Positions 51,094 to 60,181 of a DNA stretch of 64,000 nucleotides are shown here, in pieces. The notes below the pieces were generated by a model. It worked only from the letters and a program-made list of their open reading frames with translations. It was not told the DNA's origin and ran no database searches. How positions within the stretch are numbered: position 1 is the stretch's first letter; each line of letters opens with the position of its first letter. Source of the DNA: Diplonema japonicum (taxonomy: Eukaryota > Euglenozoa > Diplonemea > Diplonemida > Diplonemidae); assembly GCA_964019335.1 (NCBI GenBank), contig OZ025749.1, forward strand, positions 248,001-312,000. The letters run 5' to 3'. The translations under genes were made by a program, and so were the position numbers.

Positions 51094-53373
51094 ATGGGTT
51101 GGGAACTCAAAAAACAAAGATTCGATGTGCACCAAGCAGAAGGGCTGGAGCTTCAGCGGAAAGGGCTGCTGAACAGGGCTGTAGTATGCTTCACGAAGGC
51201 GCTCTCCTACAAGGAAGACGTTCAGGCCTTGTTGGCAAGGAGCAAGTGCTACGTGTTGATAGGCAAGCCCGAGCTCGCACTGAGCGACGCGGAGTCTGTC
51301 ATTCTAATGGAAAACTCTGAGAACTACGACGTGAAGAGGTACGGGGCGCATAAGGGGCTGCTCCAAAAGGCAGAGGCACTGTACGCAAGAGGGGACTTCG
51401 AGGATGCCCTCCTCTGCTACCACGGAGGGTACAGCCAGAGGGGCGATATCAGCGGATTCAAAGACGGCATTAAAAAAGCAGAATCTGCTATCTTCTCTTC
51501 CATCAAACCAACGTCGACAGCTGCGCCCTTTTCGAGCCGGGAGTCTACCGTTTTTTTTGATTTAGCAGACGACTCACCGAAGGCAGCCGCGTCACGAACG
51601 ATCGACCAAGATGGCAGTGTTGACCTGTTTGGGATCGCCGCAGGACTTCCGCAGCAAAGTGCGCCCGACGTCGTCAGGAGGTCCATCGTGTGTCCCACCC
51701 CGAATGCCGTCCCCACGTTGCTTGAGGATGCACTCCCTGAATTCAAAACCGACATACAGCTGCTGCGCTCCCTCCTTAGCGATTCCGCTTTTGATAACTC
51801 TAAGAATATTAACAACATCCTGGACCCCTACACTGAGAGGAATAATAATAATAACCCGTGCAACATGTACATCTACTCCGTGGGGCCCCGCAGACCCCGG
51901 GCAAGGAGGCAGTCTCTTCCGTCGCCCCCTGCCACCCCCGTGCCACCCTACTACGGGCGGTGCTCCGCAGAACGCGCACAGCAAAAAAAGATGGCCACCT
52001 ACAAGCGAAAAATAACCGAACAGCAGCAGCGGCAGCAACAACCACAGCAACTAAAGCAACCGGTTCACGGCCAGAAGCGGCACTGCAGCAAGTACCGTCG
52101 ATACAAAGAAGGGCTTGTGTCGGAGGAGGAGAACAATAAGATGAGGGCGGCGCTCAACGAGACAATGGAGTACTTGGTGGAGAGGAAGAAGTTCTGGGTG
52201 CAGGGCAAGAGAACAGAGGATGTCGAAAGAGAGAAACCGTCCCCGATGCCTCACCTGCGGACGATGCTGAACTTCGCGAGGCCAACGAAAACCATGGCGC
52301 TACGGCACAAAGAGACGAGGCGGGTCAACAGGCTGCGAAAGGCACACATGAGGCCCGTGAAAAACGGCAACCAGAATACGGTGCTGACTGTAGACGCTGA
52401 TGCCATTAGAAGCAAAGGTGGTGTGCTGGAGGAAGGACTGCGTCACACCAAGTCTCCCAAGGCAAGCACGCCCGCACCGACACCGACACCCATTGCGGCG
52501 TACCATTCTACCACGCTGCCCTTCACACCTGCGCCTCCACGTTCGGTGACCCCCGACTGCTGTGTGATGGAGTACAACATTATCACACCAAAAGTGCCAT
52601 GCGAGGAGGACATGATCCACGGGTCCTTCTGGGCGGCAGGGAAGGGGCCCCGGGGGCTGGCAAGAGACAATGAATGTGAAAGAAATGATTCCATGAACAT
52701 ACCTCCACGCCCTGCATCGGCGGCAATGAGGCGCAGCAGTAGGTCGCCGGTGCCAACGCTTCCTGCAAGGGCGCAATCGGCGCTCGGGATGAGTTCCTTA
52801 CGACGGGAGCAGCTCCATACAAATGTTGCGGAAGAACCAAAATATAACGAGAATGAGTTTCCTGCCGACAGCTCGACAGACGATGGTGAGGACCTACCCG
52901 TGTGTGGCAGCATGGGCGCTGTTCAGTATGGCGAGCAGGCAGAACCGCTCGTGACATCGACCCTTGAGGCCATTTACTCGTGCATACAGTGTGCGGACCT
53001 GCATTCGGCTGTGAGCCTGGCGCGTAACTTATTGTCAAGCCTCACGAACGTTGTGATGAAGGGCAGCACGAAGCTAAAAACTGACCTGTACGACCTCATT
53101 GGGACTAGTTACATCCACCTCAAGGACTACCAGCAGGCACGTGTGTACTTCACCAAACAGCTTGTGTTGGCAAAGAAATACGGCGACACCGATGCCTATG
53201 AGCGAGCTGTGTCGCAGCTGTCGGCAGCCTACCAATATGGCGACAGGCACGTCTTGTTGCCCACATTCCCCGTCGACCTCAGTGGCGAAACGCGGAGGCA
53301 CCTCATGATGGTGCGCAACGTCATGGCGGCGGTTGCCACGTCGGCCCTCTCGCTTCTTGTTTGCGTTTGCTAA
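51094..53373 (+). CDS. ODAD4: TPR protein, outer dynein arm docking factor ODAD4/TTC25-like
   Basis: The 759-aa protein starts with TPRs matching the N-terminal part of TTC25/ODAD4: AEGLELQRKGLLNRAVVCFTKAL, then LLARSKCYVLIGKPELALSDAE, then GLLQKAEALYARGDFEDALLCYHGGY. The middle (about 160-560) is long, low in order, with Gln-rich (residues about 308-325), Pro-rich and basic stretches. Another TPR set occupies about 615-725 (YDLIGTSYIHLKDYQQARVYFTKQL). ODAD4 helps attach outer dynein arms to axonemal doublets, so the organism very likely has motile flagella. The C-terminus ends in a hydrophobic stretch (VMAAVATSALSLLVCVC), unusual for the family. No intron is seen; the start follows an A-rich leader. 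Confidence 0.75.
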   Translation: MGWELKKQRFDVHQAEGLELQRKGLLNRAVVCFTKALSYKEDVQALLARSKCYVLIGKPELALSDAESVILMENSENYDVKRYGAHKGLLQKAEALYARGDFEDALLCYHGGYSQRGDISGFKDGIKKAESAIFSSIKPTSTAAPFSSRESTVFFDLADDSPKAAASRTIDQDGSVDLFGIAAGLPQQSAPDVVRRSIVCPTPNAVPTLLEDALPEFKTDIQLLRSLLSDSAFDNSKNINNILDPYTERNNNNNPCNMYIYSVGPRRPRARRQSLPSPPATPVPPYYGRCSAERAQQKKMATYKRKITEQQQRQQQPQQLKQPVHGQKRHCSKYRRYKEGLVSEEENNKMRAALNETMEYLVERKKFWVQGKRTEDVEREKPSPMPHLRTMLNFARPTKTMALRHKETRRVNRLRKAHMRPVKNGNQNTVLTVDADAIRSKGGVLEEGLRHTKSPKASTPAPTPTPIAAYHSTTLPFTPAPPRSVTPDCCVMEYNIITPKVPCEEDMIHGSFWAAGKGPRGLARDNECERNDSMNIPPRPASAAMRRSSRSPVPTLPARAQSALGMSSLRREQLHTNVAEEPKYNENEFPADSSTDDGEDLPVCGSMGAVQYGEQAEPLVTSTLEAIYSCIQCADLHSAVSLARNLLSSLTNVVMKGSTKLKTDLYDLIGTSYIHLKDYQQARVYFTKQLVLAKKYGDTDAYERAVSQLSAAYQYGDRHVLLPTFPVDLSGETRRHLMMVRNVMAAVATSALSLLVCVC

Positions 53374-53535
53374 TCCTCCCCCTTTTATTAAAATTGTGTC
53401 CTTTCTTTTCTAAGAAGAGTTTCTTTTTTTTCTTTCTTCCACCGGCATGCTTATCGTATAATATATTTCTGTCTTCATTCTTCCCACCTATGAGAATGTA
53501 ACACAATCATCCACCTAGGGTAGCCCACCCTTCAG

Positions 53536-54627
53536 ATGCCGTATCAAGGTCAAGGGATGCCCCTGAGGCAGCGGGATGCGAATGTGCCGCTGCAGAAGAA
53601 AGTGAAAGGATCGGGCACGTTGAAGCTCCCGCCAACTGCGGTGGTGAACAAGAGCACAGGGGAGTGGGAAGAAACGGACATCCACCGATTGGCGCAGAGG
53701 AGGAAGCAGCTATACTTCGGAAAAGTAACGCAAGGGTACAAGCACTACGTGGCGAGGGTACCGAGGGAGGACAGACAGGAAGGGAACGACTCGCACCCCA
53801 TGACCCCGAGGCTGAACCAAGTGTGCAGCAAGCGATCATGGGACTGTCAGGTGGGGAAGTGGAGGAGAAGCCTTCATTACTGGGACTCGAACCCCGATCC
53901 TGAAGGAATGCGGAAGTGCCCCGAGGAGCTGAAGCTGAACAAAGAGAACAACATACAGAGCCAACCAAGGCTCATCCCCACCCACATCAACACAATGCAG
54001 CCCACGGTGAAGGTGAAGTACACCATCAACGGGGACGACCACTGCAAGCTCCTCATCACACCGCTCAAGACGTCCTTCGATGCTTTCGCAGCACACTTGG
54101 AGGACAAGAACGGCACCCTCTTCAGCATGTACTACTCGGATGCTGACGGTGATGTTGTGGACGTAGATGACGATGTGTCGCTCCGCTCGTTCCTAGACTG
54201 CGTGGCCGCTTCAAGCCCTCCACCGAAGCTTTGTGTTGACCTGCTCTCGCACACACCTTCCGAAATTTCAAAGGCCCTGCACGTTCTGCGGTCGAAACTG
54301 CCAATGAGCCAGGTTAACATGATCTCAGAGGTGTGAGGGGGGGAAAAAAAGGGGGAGAAAAAAAAGAAACCACAGAAATTTTCCATCGACTTCTCCCACA
54401 ACGCCCATCGAGGCCATGTGCCGCAGGCTCATTCTTTGACCCCTGTTAAAAAGCCCATTCTTCCTGAGCTGGTCGAAATGGTGACTCCTACGCCTGAAGG
54501 GAAGGTTTGGTTTTTTTTATATTTTTTTTGTAAAGGAAATATAATACAGACGCCTGCCATGAATGTATACAACGCAATGTGGACACCCGAGTCAGAGTGT
54601 AAGGAAAGGAGAAAGTTGTTCTGCTGA
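53536..54627 (+). CDS. SLBP: histone stem-loop-binding protein (SLBP) fused to a PB1 domain
   Basis: Exons 53536-54330, 54376-54504 and 54550-54627 give 333 aa. Residues about 47-117 are an SLBP RNA-binding domain: ETDIHRLAQRRKQLYFGK, VTQGYKHYVARVPRE, HPMTPRLN (where animals have TPNK) and SKRSWDCQVGKWRRSLHYWD. SLBP binds the 3' stem-loop of replication-dependent histone mRNAs. Residues about 152-225 form a PB1-like domain, with the basic strand VKVKYTI and the acidic OPCA-type motif YYSDADGDVVDVDDD, expected to mediate head-to-tail protein pairing. Two 45-bp introns follow, removed in frame to reach a Pro-rich end. A site reading CCTTCAG immediately precedes the ATG. Confidence 0.85.
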
Positions 54628-56367
54628 GCAGTACTCTCGCCGCGGCCTGAATCAAAAGCGACTATTTTCCTCTTCTTTTTTTTTCCTTTTTTTTTTTTCC
54701 TAGACTTATTGGGGGAAAACATTCCCTTGTTTTTTTATTTTTCGGAACGTGTTTTAACACGTGTAATTTTATTCTCCCACCCCCTGCTTCCCCCCCCCTG
54801 CCCCTTTTCGAGCGAACTGCAAAGGGTCATGTAGATCACCGCCCTCTTTCCTTATTCTTTTTTTATATCACTTCCCCCCCTTCTATCTTTCCTGAAAAAA
54901 AGAAGCGAGCCATCAGAACCGTACCTTTCACCATACTTCAAAAGAAAACTTGGTTCTTGCAGAAAAGAAAAAAAAAGAAAAAGAAGAGGAATAAAAGAAA
55001 AAAGAAAAAAACTGTGGTTAATATTTTTGTAAAGGCAACAACACCTGTTGCTTCTCACTTGTTCCCACTGTTACTTTTTTTTTTTTCTCCTTTTTTTTTT
55101 TTTACCAAAGAGAAAAAGAATTTTTAAAATAATGGGCTACTTGGTCCCCCCCCCCCCCTTTTCTTTTGTGCTTTGGAAGCACAAGAAAAAAGGGAATTAA
55201 AACAAAAATAGCAACCTAGTTCCAACGGGCACTTTTTTTTTCTTTCGATACCCCTCCCTTAGAATTTAACCCCCCCGCGGGAAATGTAGTTTTTTTTTCC
55301 TCTTTTTCCATTCTCACCCCCCCCCTCCCCTAGATTTTTTTCCGCTTTAGATATATTCCCGTTCTAAATTCCCTCTCAAGAATCTTCATCGCCCACATCG
55401 TCCCCTTTTTTTCTTTTTTTGGGGCAGCAAGACCTTTGGCCAGGTCTAGGTGCGCAACGACACCTCCCCTTAAGCGAGTCGTTTCAGGGAAGTCTGTGCC
55501 GATGTGACAGGATCCGATAGGCGGGGGGATATGTCACCCAGGCACAGACAGACCTCTCAAAACAAGGGTAACATGGATCGCATTTGGCTTCGGCAAAAGA
55601 AAAAGATGCCCCCCACCCTACCGCGAGGAAACGGGGACCAGGCACGCCATGTCCGAGAGGTGGCGCCGCACAGGTTGGAAAGAAGCTCGCTCCAATGTCG
55701 TTGGGCTACATACACCCCACCCTATGTACTTTATGGCACACTTGGAGCCGACTGTGGTGGTCGTACTGGGCGCCTGACTTGTGTCACCTTGACGTTAAAA
55801 AGATCTTTTCCTTTTTTTCTTTTTCTCCCCCCCCCCCCCCGTTACTAGGTGGAGCGTTAAATAGGAAAACGCAAAAACCAGTTTCTTTTTTTCTTTCTTT
55901 CTTCAGTGCCACTTAGGTGCTTTTTTTTTTCTTTCTTTAATTTCCCTTTTCTTTTTTTTTGGGGGGACATCCACAAATACACCTCGTACCCAAAAAAAAA
56001 GTCGAATATTCATGTAATAAATGTCATTTTTTTTATTTTATTTAAAACCCAAAATGGGTTTATTTGGGTATGGGAGGCAGAGCAGGTCTTGGTAATTCCC
56101 AGACCCCAAAACTTTGGGTATTAAGTAAATCTCATAACTTTTTTTTGGGCATTAAGTGAATTTTGGACTTTTTTTTAGGTACTAGGTGCATTTCGGCGCT
56201 TTTCTTGGGTATTAAGTGAATTACCCCCCCCATTTTTTTTCCCTCTCTTCTTTTCTTTACATATCTCAATTCCTATTTCCCTCTTCACACCAAACAGAAG
56301 ATAAAGTCTACATTAGACGAAGAACGGGGCAAAAGAAATAAAAATAAATAGCGCGGATGCATAAGCC
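54628..56367. other. intergenic DNA with one structured island
   Basis: Mostly homopolymer-rich (C runs near 55147, 55318, 55830). A more balanced island spans about 55425-55800 and includes the hairpin at 55492-55549. The open frames across the island lack known domains and end in homopolymer. An ACCAAACAG site near 56288-56296 may serve the next gene. Short near-repeats of TTGGGTATTAAGTGAAT-like sequence occur near 56115, 56150 and 56205. Confidence 0.5.
55492..55549. ncRNA. strong hairpin, structured RNA candidate
   Basis: GTCTGTGCC (55492-55500) pairs perfectly with GGCACAGAC (55541-55549), and within it GTGACA (55504-55509) pairs with TGTCAC (55532-55537), giving an interrupted 15-bp stem. 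AGACCT/AGGTCT form another short hairpin just upstream (near 55429-55446). There is no poly-T directly after it, and the strand is not determined. It could be a small RNA or a transposon fragment end. Confidence 0.35.
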
Positions 56368-58401
56368 ATGGCGACTGACAGCGAGAGGAGTGTGCAGAAG
56401 GTAGAGGCTGTGCTGGGGGCGGCGGGGAGGATTGGTGGCCTGTACCTGTCATGCGGCGGGAGGGAAGTGTTTGAATGTTTAAAGGAAGGAGGGTTCGAGG
56501 CATTCAAGAGCAAATACCACGCAGTACTAGGCGGGGTGCTAAAGGGCCTTAACTGCGAGCAGCTTCACGAGATAGCCAGCGACAGCAGCGTAGTCGAGTA
56601 CTTAGGAACGCAATGTGGGGAAGGCGAGCAGCGTGCGGTTCAGATGCTCCAGCACGCACTGGCTGCACGATACGACGATGAAGAGCTTCGAGAGTGGGCA
56701 CGCGTGCAGCTCGCAGAACACGTCGACAACGAACTGGTGAGCAGCGGGATAGCACCGAGCCTCACAAGGCGCATAAGAGCCTGGCTTACCGACTACCTCT
56801 CTAACACGGAGGATGAAATCCAAACAGGTGTCCAGTCCTATGTCACAATTGTCTCTGGCTTGCTTTCCAAGATGAACCTCGATCCTAGCCTCCCCGCCAT
56901 GTGCCGCAGCTGTTCCATTCCCTGCGACAACGATGCCATGTTCCTTCTCTCTGCCGCCGCCACGCCTCCCGACACTAATAGGTTCAGTGAGGTGCTCACC
57001 CTGCACAACCCCGCGCTTCTCCTCAGCACCCTCATCGACACCAACCCTGCTATCGGTGCAGGCTGTAAAGAGCTCTTCGCCTCCTGCACGCCGGAGGAAA
57101 GCCTCCTCCAAGAATATCACCGCCTTCTCTCCATAGAGATCGGCGAGAAGCTGAAGTCCTCCAACATCGAGGGCCTTGAGGTCGCCCGCCTCATGTTTGC
57201 CACAGCAGGTGCGGCCGACTACAAAAGGCTTGCTGACAAGTACTACCAAGAGCTGTACAGGGAGTACGCTGCGCTCGACACGGCGGTGGACCATGGTCTC
57301 AGGACGCACATGGAAACGCGCCAGCTAGCCTTTTATCTGATCGCCGGCATCAGCGAGCGTTTGTTTGAAGCGCTAAAGCAGTACTACAGACAGCTGTCAG
57401 TTGTCCTGAAGCACGCGAGAAGGTCCATGGAGGGGTACGTGCGACACGTGCAGCAGGAGATGCGGAGCGATGTGGCAGCCTCCTTGCATCCCGACTTCTC
57501 GAAAGACCTCCGAGAGGTGGTGTGGGAGTTGGGAGGCCTCGAGAGGAACGTGGAAGAGGTTTTGAAGAGAAACAGGATGCAGATCAGCCAGCAGAACTAC
57601 GAAGAGCTCACGGACCAGGCCCTCCTGAAGGTGTATTCGGAGTTCGACAGCAGCGTGCCTTGCGGACACAAGCCGTCTCTTGCTGCACAGATTGGCGGCA
57701 TTGCGCAACCTGCTTTGACAGAGGTCGAGGGTGTTGACTGGGAAAGACCCTTCGCCACCCTCTTCCTGATGCCTGTGCTTGAAGTGGAATTCATCATCCA
57801 CAGAGAGCAAGCCATGGTGGCGGACAGACCCACCTTCTTGACCTTGTCAAAGATATTGAAGTCGCCACCTAAAGTGCACGGAGTAGGGACACTAGTCACG
57901 TTTTATCACGGTGTGCGGACTTACGAAGGTGTTGTAACAAGAGCAGCTGGAGGGCAGTACGAGATAGAGGCAGACGACGGGAGATGTTTCAAAGGCGTGC
58001 GGGACATGGAGATCGTGAGGGTAGAGGCGTATAGCAGAAGTGTGTCCCCCGAGCACATGCGCGATTTAAAGGAAGTCATGACATTCGAGTGCAGCATCAA
58101 GCAAGTGTCCACTTCTGTGGCCCGGGATGGTGACTCTGCGTTGCCCCTCGTGCCACGTTCTCCTGAGTCAATAGCGCCCAATGAACAACCGTTGACTCCA
58201 CACCGGCTGCCAACCCCGGAGCCCGAACCTTCTGTTACGTCTCTTAAGCAGCACATCGCAGATCTCAGTGCTGAGAATGCCGTGTTGCGATCCAACAATA
58301 AGAAGTTGTTGGCCAAGTACAAGCTGATTAAAAGGAAATTCCAAGCAGCGGAAAGGTCAAAACGGAAGAGGGGGAAGACTAGCTCACAACAGTCTCTGTG
58401 A
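56368..58401 (+). CDS. unknown mostly helical protein, 677 aa
   Basis: No family is recognised. Residues 1-420 are helical and without low complexity. A short beta-rich region about 510-555 (GVGTLVTFYHGVRTYEGVVTR, then YEIEADDGRCFKG) resembles a Tudor/SH3-like fold often used to read modified proteins. The C-terminus (about 620-677) is a coiled coil ending in a basic patch (KRKFQAAERSKRKRGK). The start follows an A-rich leader and the first in-frame Met matches the rise in GC. The ORF has no intron. A nuclear scaffold or basal-body role would fit, but this is a guess. Confidence 0.65.
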   Translation: MATDSERSVQKVEAVLGAAGRIGGLYLSCGGREVFECLKEGGFEAFKSKYHAVLGGVLKGLNCEQLHEIASDSSVVEYLGTQCGEGEQRAVQMLQHALAARYDDEELREWARVQLAEHVDNELVSSGIAPSLTRRIRAWLTDYLSNTEDEIQTGVQSYVTIVSGLLSKMNLDPSLPAMCRSCSIPCDNDAMFLLSAAATPPDTNRFSEVLTLHNPALLLSTLIDTNPAIGAGCKELFASCTPEESLLQEYHRLLSIEIGEKLKSSNIEGLEVARLMFATAGAADYKRLADKYYQELYREYAALDTAVDHGLRTHMETRQLAFYLIAGISERLFEALKQYYRQLSVVLKHARRSMEGYVRHVQQEMRSDVAASLHPDFSKDLREVVWELGGLERNVEEVLKRNRMQISQQNYEELTDQALLKVYSEFDSSVPCGHKPSLAAQIGGIAQPALTEVEGVDWERPFATLFLMPVLEVEFIIHREQAMVADRPTFLTLSKILKSPPKVHGVGTLVTFYHGVRTYEGVVTRAAGGQYEIEADDGRCFKGVRDMEIVRVEAYSRSVSPEHMRDLKEVMTFECSIKQVSTSVARDGDSALPLVPRSPESIAPNEQPLTPHRLPTPEPEPSVTSLKQHIADLSAENAVLRSNNKKLLAKYKLIKRKFQAAERSKRKRGKTSSQQSL

Positions 58402-58482
58402 AAAGGGAAAGGTTCGCCTCCCCCCAATTTCTTCTTCTTCTTCTTCTTCTTCCATCCTTTTTGAATCAGCCCCTCACAGGAC

Positions 58483-58770
58483 ATGGAGGGCGCAGTGGAA
58501 CCACAAAAATGTGTCAATTGCGAACAGGAGTACACGGATAAGGGAAATTACAATGGAGCTTGCTGCTACCATCCAGGGGCATATGGCAGGTGCGGGCCTA
58601 TTAAGAAGGGGAATGGTTGGACTTGCTGCGGGCGAGATATCCACGAAAAGGGATGCAACACTGGGATGCACAAGAAAGCGCTTGAGCAACACCACCGCCT
58701 CCTTGAGGACATGGAGCAACTCATGAGGAAGAACAATGAAAACAAAGAAAATAAGGGCAAACAAAATTAA
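58483..58770 (+). CDS. CHORD-like zinc-binding mini-protein, 95 aa
   Basis: Residues 10-63 follow the CHORD pattern: CVNCEQEYTDKGNYNGACCYHPG, then GWTCCGRD, then GCNTGMHK, i.e. Cys/His ligands including the YHPG and WxCC features that define CHORD domains of RAR1/CHP proteins. Only one domain is present, with a short charged helical tail and no CS domain, whereas RAR1 has two CHORDs. Close relatives bind HSP90 in chaperone complexes. Two pyrimidine/AG sites (TGAATCAG and CTCACAG) precede the ATG by 4-20 bases. Confidence 0.7.
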   Translation: MEGAVEPQKCVNCEQEYTDKGNYNGACCYHPGAYGRCGPIKKGNGWTCCGRDIHEKGCNTGMHKKALEQHHRLLEDMEQLMRKNNENKENKGKQN

Positions 58771-59000
58771 ACAATAAGCAGGGGGGGGGGGGGGGGGGGG
58801 ACAACCGGTGGTAGTTTCTCGACTGTATATACATTTTACCCATTATTTTACGTAGATCTGTTGTGTGATTTCTTTTTTACAAAAAAAAGTGAGATCCGTT
58901 TGCCGTGCAGCGTGCTACTCTTACCCTTCTTTAAAAATATCTCTTCTTCTTATACACACGGGTGGATCGTTGATAGTACCTTCAAGTCACCAAAAGGGCA
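58771..59000. other. intergenic DNA
   Basis: Contains a G run (58781-58800) and A/T tracts; no feature recognised. Confidence 0.5.
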
Positions 59001-60110
59001 ATGTCTGACGTGCGGTACCTTCACCTGTCGAGTACACTAAATGTCAGCATCAACTCCAGCAGCAGTGGTGTCTGGCAGTCCGAAGCGTTGCCCATCAACG
59101 GCGAGCAATGGGTGGCCACTACAGACCTGGCACCCTCCGCAGGCGAACAACGTAGCACAGTGAGAGAGTATAGCATACCCCTTCTCAAGAGCGGGCTTCA
59201 AAAAGCTGTCCGGAGAAGGAAGGAACACGCCGCAGTGTGTCTTTTGCTGCAGCTTCTGTTACAGAAAGGCGGGGCTTTGGAGGTGCTCAGAAGACTACCG
59301 ATAATATGCATTGAGGACTCCGTGCCGCACCCTTTGATATGCCTCAGCCTGTGGTGCATGCTTGCGTGCAGCAAAGGTTACGACTTACCGATAGAGGTCA
59401 TAAAAGGCCTTCTGGAAGGGACGTGGGAAATTACAAAAATAGAGAAACGGCTGTGCGTTCGGACGAAGGACCACATTGAGGACAAGTCTGCAGACTTAAT
59501 GACGGCGTGCATCACGATGCGCAGAGCGTATGGCGGGATGCAGGGCGATATGAAGATGCTTGAGAGTTACGAAAAGGCCGACCTTTCAGCATGCAGGTGG
59601 ATGTACAGCAGCGAGCACGAGCCTATGAACTTGACGGAGAAGGATTTAATAAACTACGTGCTCCCTGAAAGCAGCAAGCTTCTTGAAGGTGTTGACTTTC
59701 ATTGCTTTAGGTTCCTGCTGCCCAAGGTGTCGTCTCGGTGCGTCGAAATGGGCTTTCCCTTTGCAACTGAGAACTATGTGTCTCACCTCTGGTGGTCTTT
59801 CCGCTCCGGCGTTTACAAGGAAAAGCTGCTCGTCGATTTGAACGGAGCCGCGGTCGCTCCCTCGCCTCCAGGGGAGGATGAACCCTACTGGGGGCTTATA
59901 GAACCCATCGTAAATGAAGTCATTGCGGAGGTCGACCCGTGGGGCATGTCGCCTGTTGAAAGGCCCAAGCTTCCAGGGTCGCAGCCACAAGGGGCCGCAA
60001 AGACTCAAAAGCGCAAAGCCGACAAGCAGCCCACCATTGCCGATTATTTGGCAAAAAAGCAAAAGCCGTTTCCTGTTAAGAACGCGAACGAGGTTATTGT
60101 AATAGATTGA
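59001..60110 (+). CDS. PCNA-interacting (PIP-box) protein of unknown family, 369 aa
   Basis: Near the C-terminus, KRKADKQPTIADYLAKK contains a PIP-box (Q343-x-x-I-x-x-Y-L) next to a basic, NLS-like cluster, so PCNA binding in the nucleus is predicted. The central helical region (about residues 63-130) has GLQKAVRRRKEHAAVCLLLQL then RRLPIICIEDS, loosely recalling the C-terminal helical domain next to AAA+ modules in the MgsA/WRNIP1 family; there is no ATPase here. DNA replication or repair is the likely setting. The ORF has no intron and ends just 70 bp before the next gene start. Confidence 0.6.
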   Translation: MSDVRYLHLSSTLNVSINSSSSGVWQSEALPINGEQWVATTDLAPSAGEQRSTVREYSIPLLKSGLQKAVRRRKEHAAVCLLLQLLLQKGGALEVLRRLPIICIEDSVPHPLICLSLWCMLACSKGYDLPIEVIKGLLEGTWEITKIEKRLCVRTKDHIEDKSADLMTACITMRRAYGGMQGDMKMLESYEKADLSACRWMYSSEHEPMNLTEKDLINYVLPESSKLLEGVDFHCFRFLLPKVSSRCVEMGFPFATENYVSHLWWSFRSGVYKEKLLVDLNGAAVAPSPPGEDEPYWGLIEPIVNEVIAEVDPWGMSPVERPKLPGSQPQGAAKTQKRKADKQPTIADYLAKKQKPFPVKNANEVIVID

Positions 60111-60181
60111 TGTACATTGTTCCGTCATTTTTTTTCTTTCTTTTGGAAATTTAAAAAAAAAAAGAAAATCCTCTAGGTAAC

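Noticed and set aside
55504-55916. Two overlapping ORFs in the 55.5-55.9 kb island
   Set aside because: Both run into homopolymer-coded Phe/Pro strings, lack domains and overlap in different frames; the hairpin is better supported.
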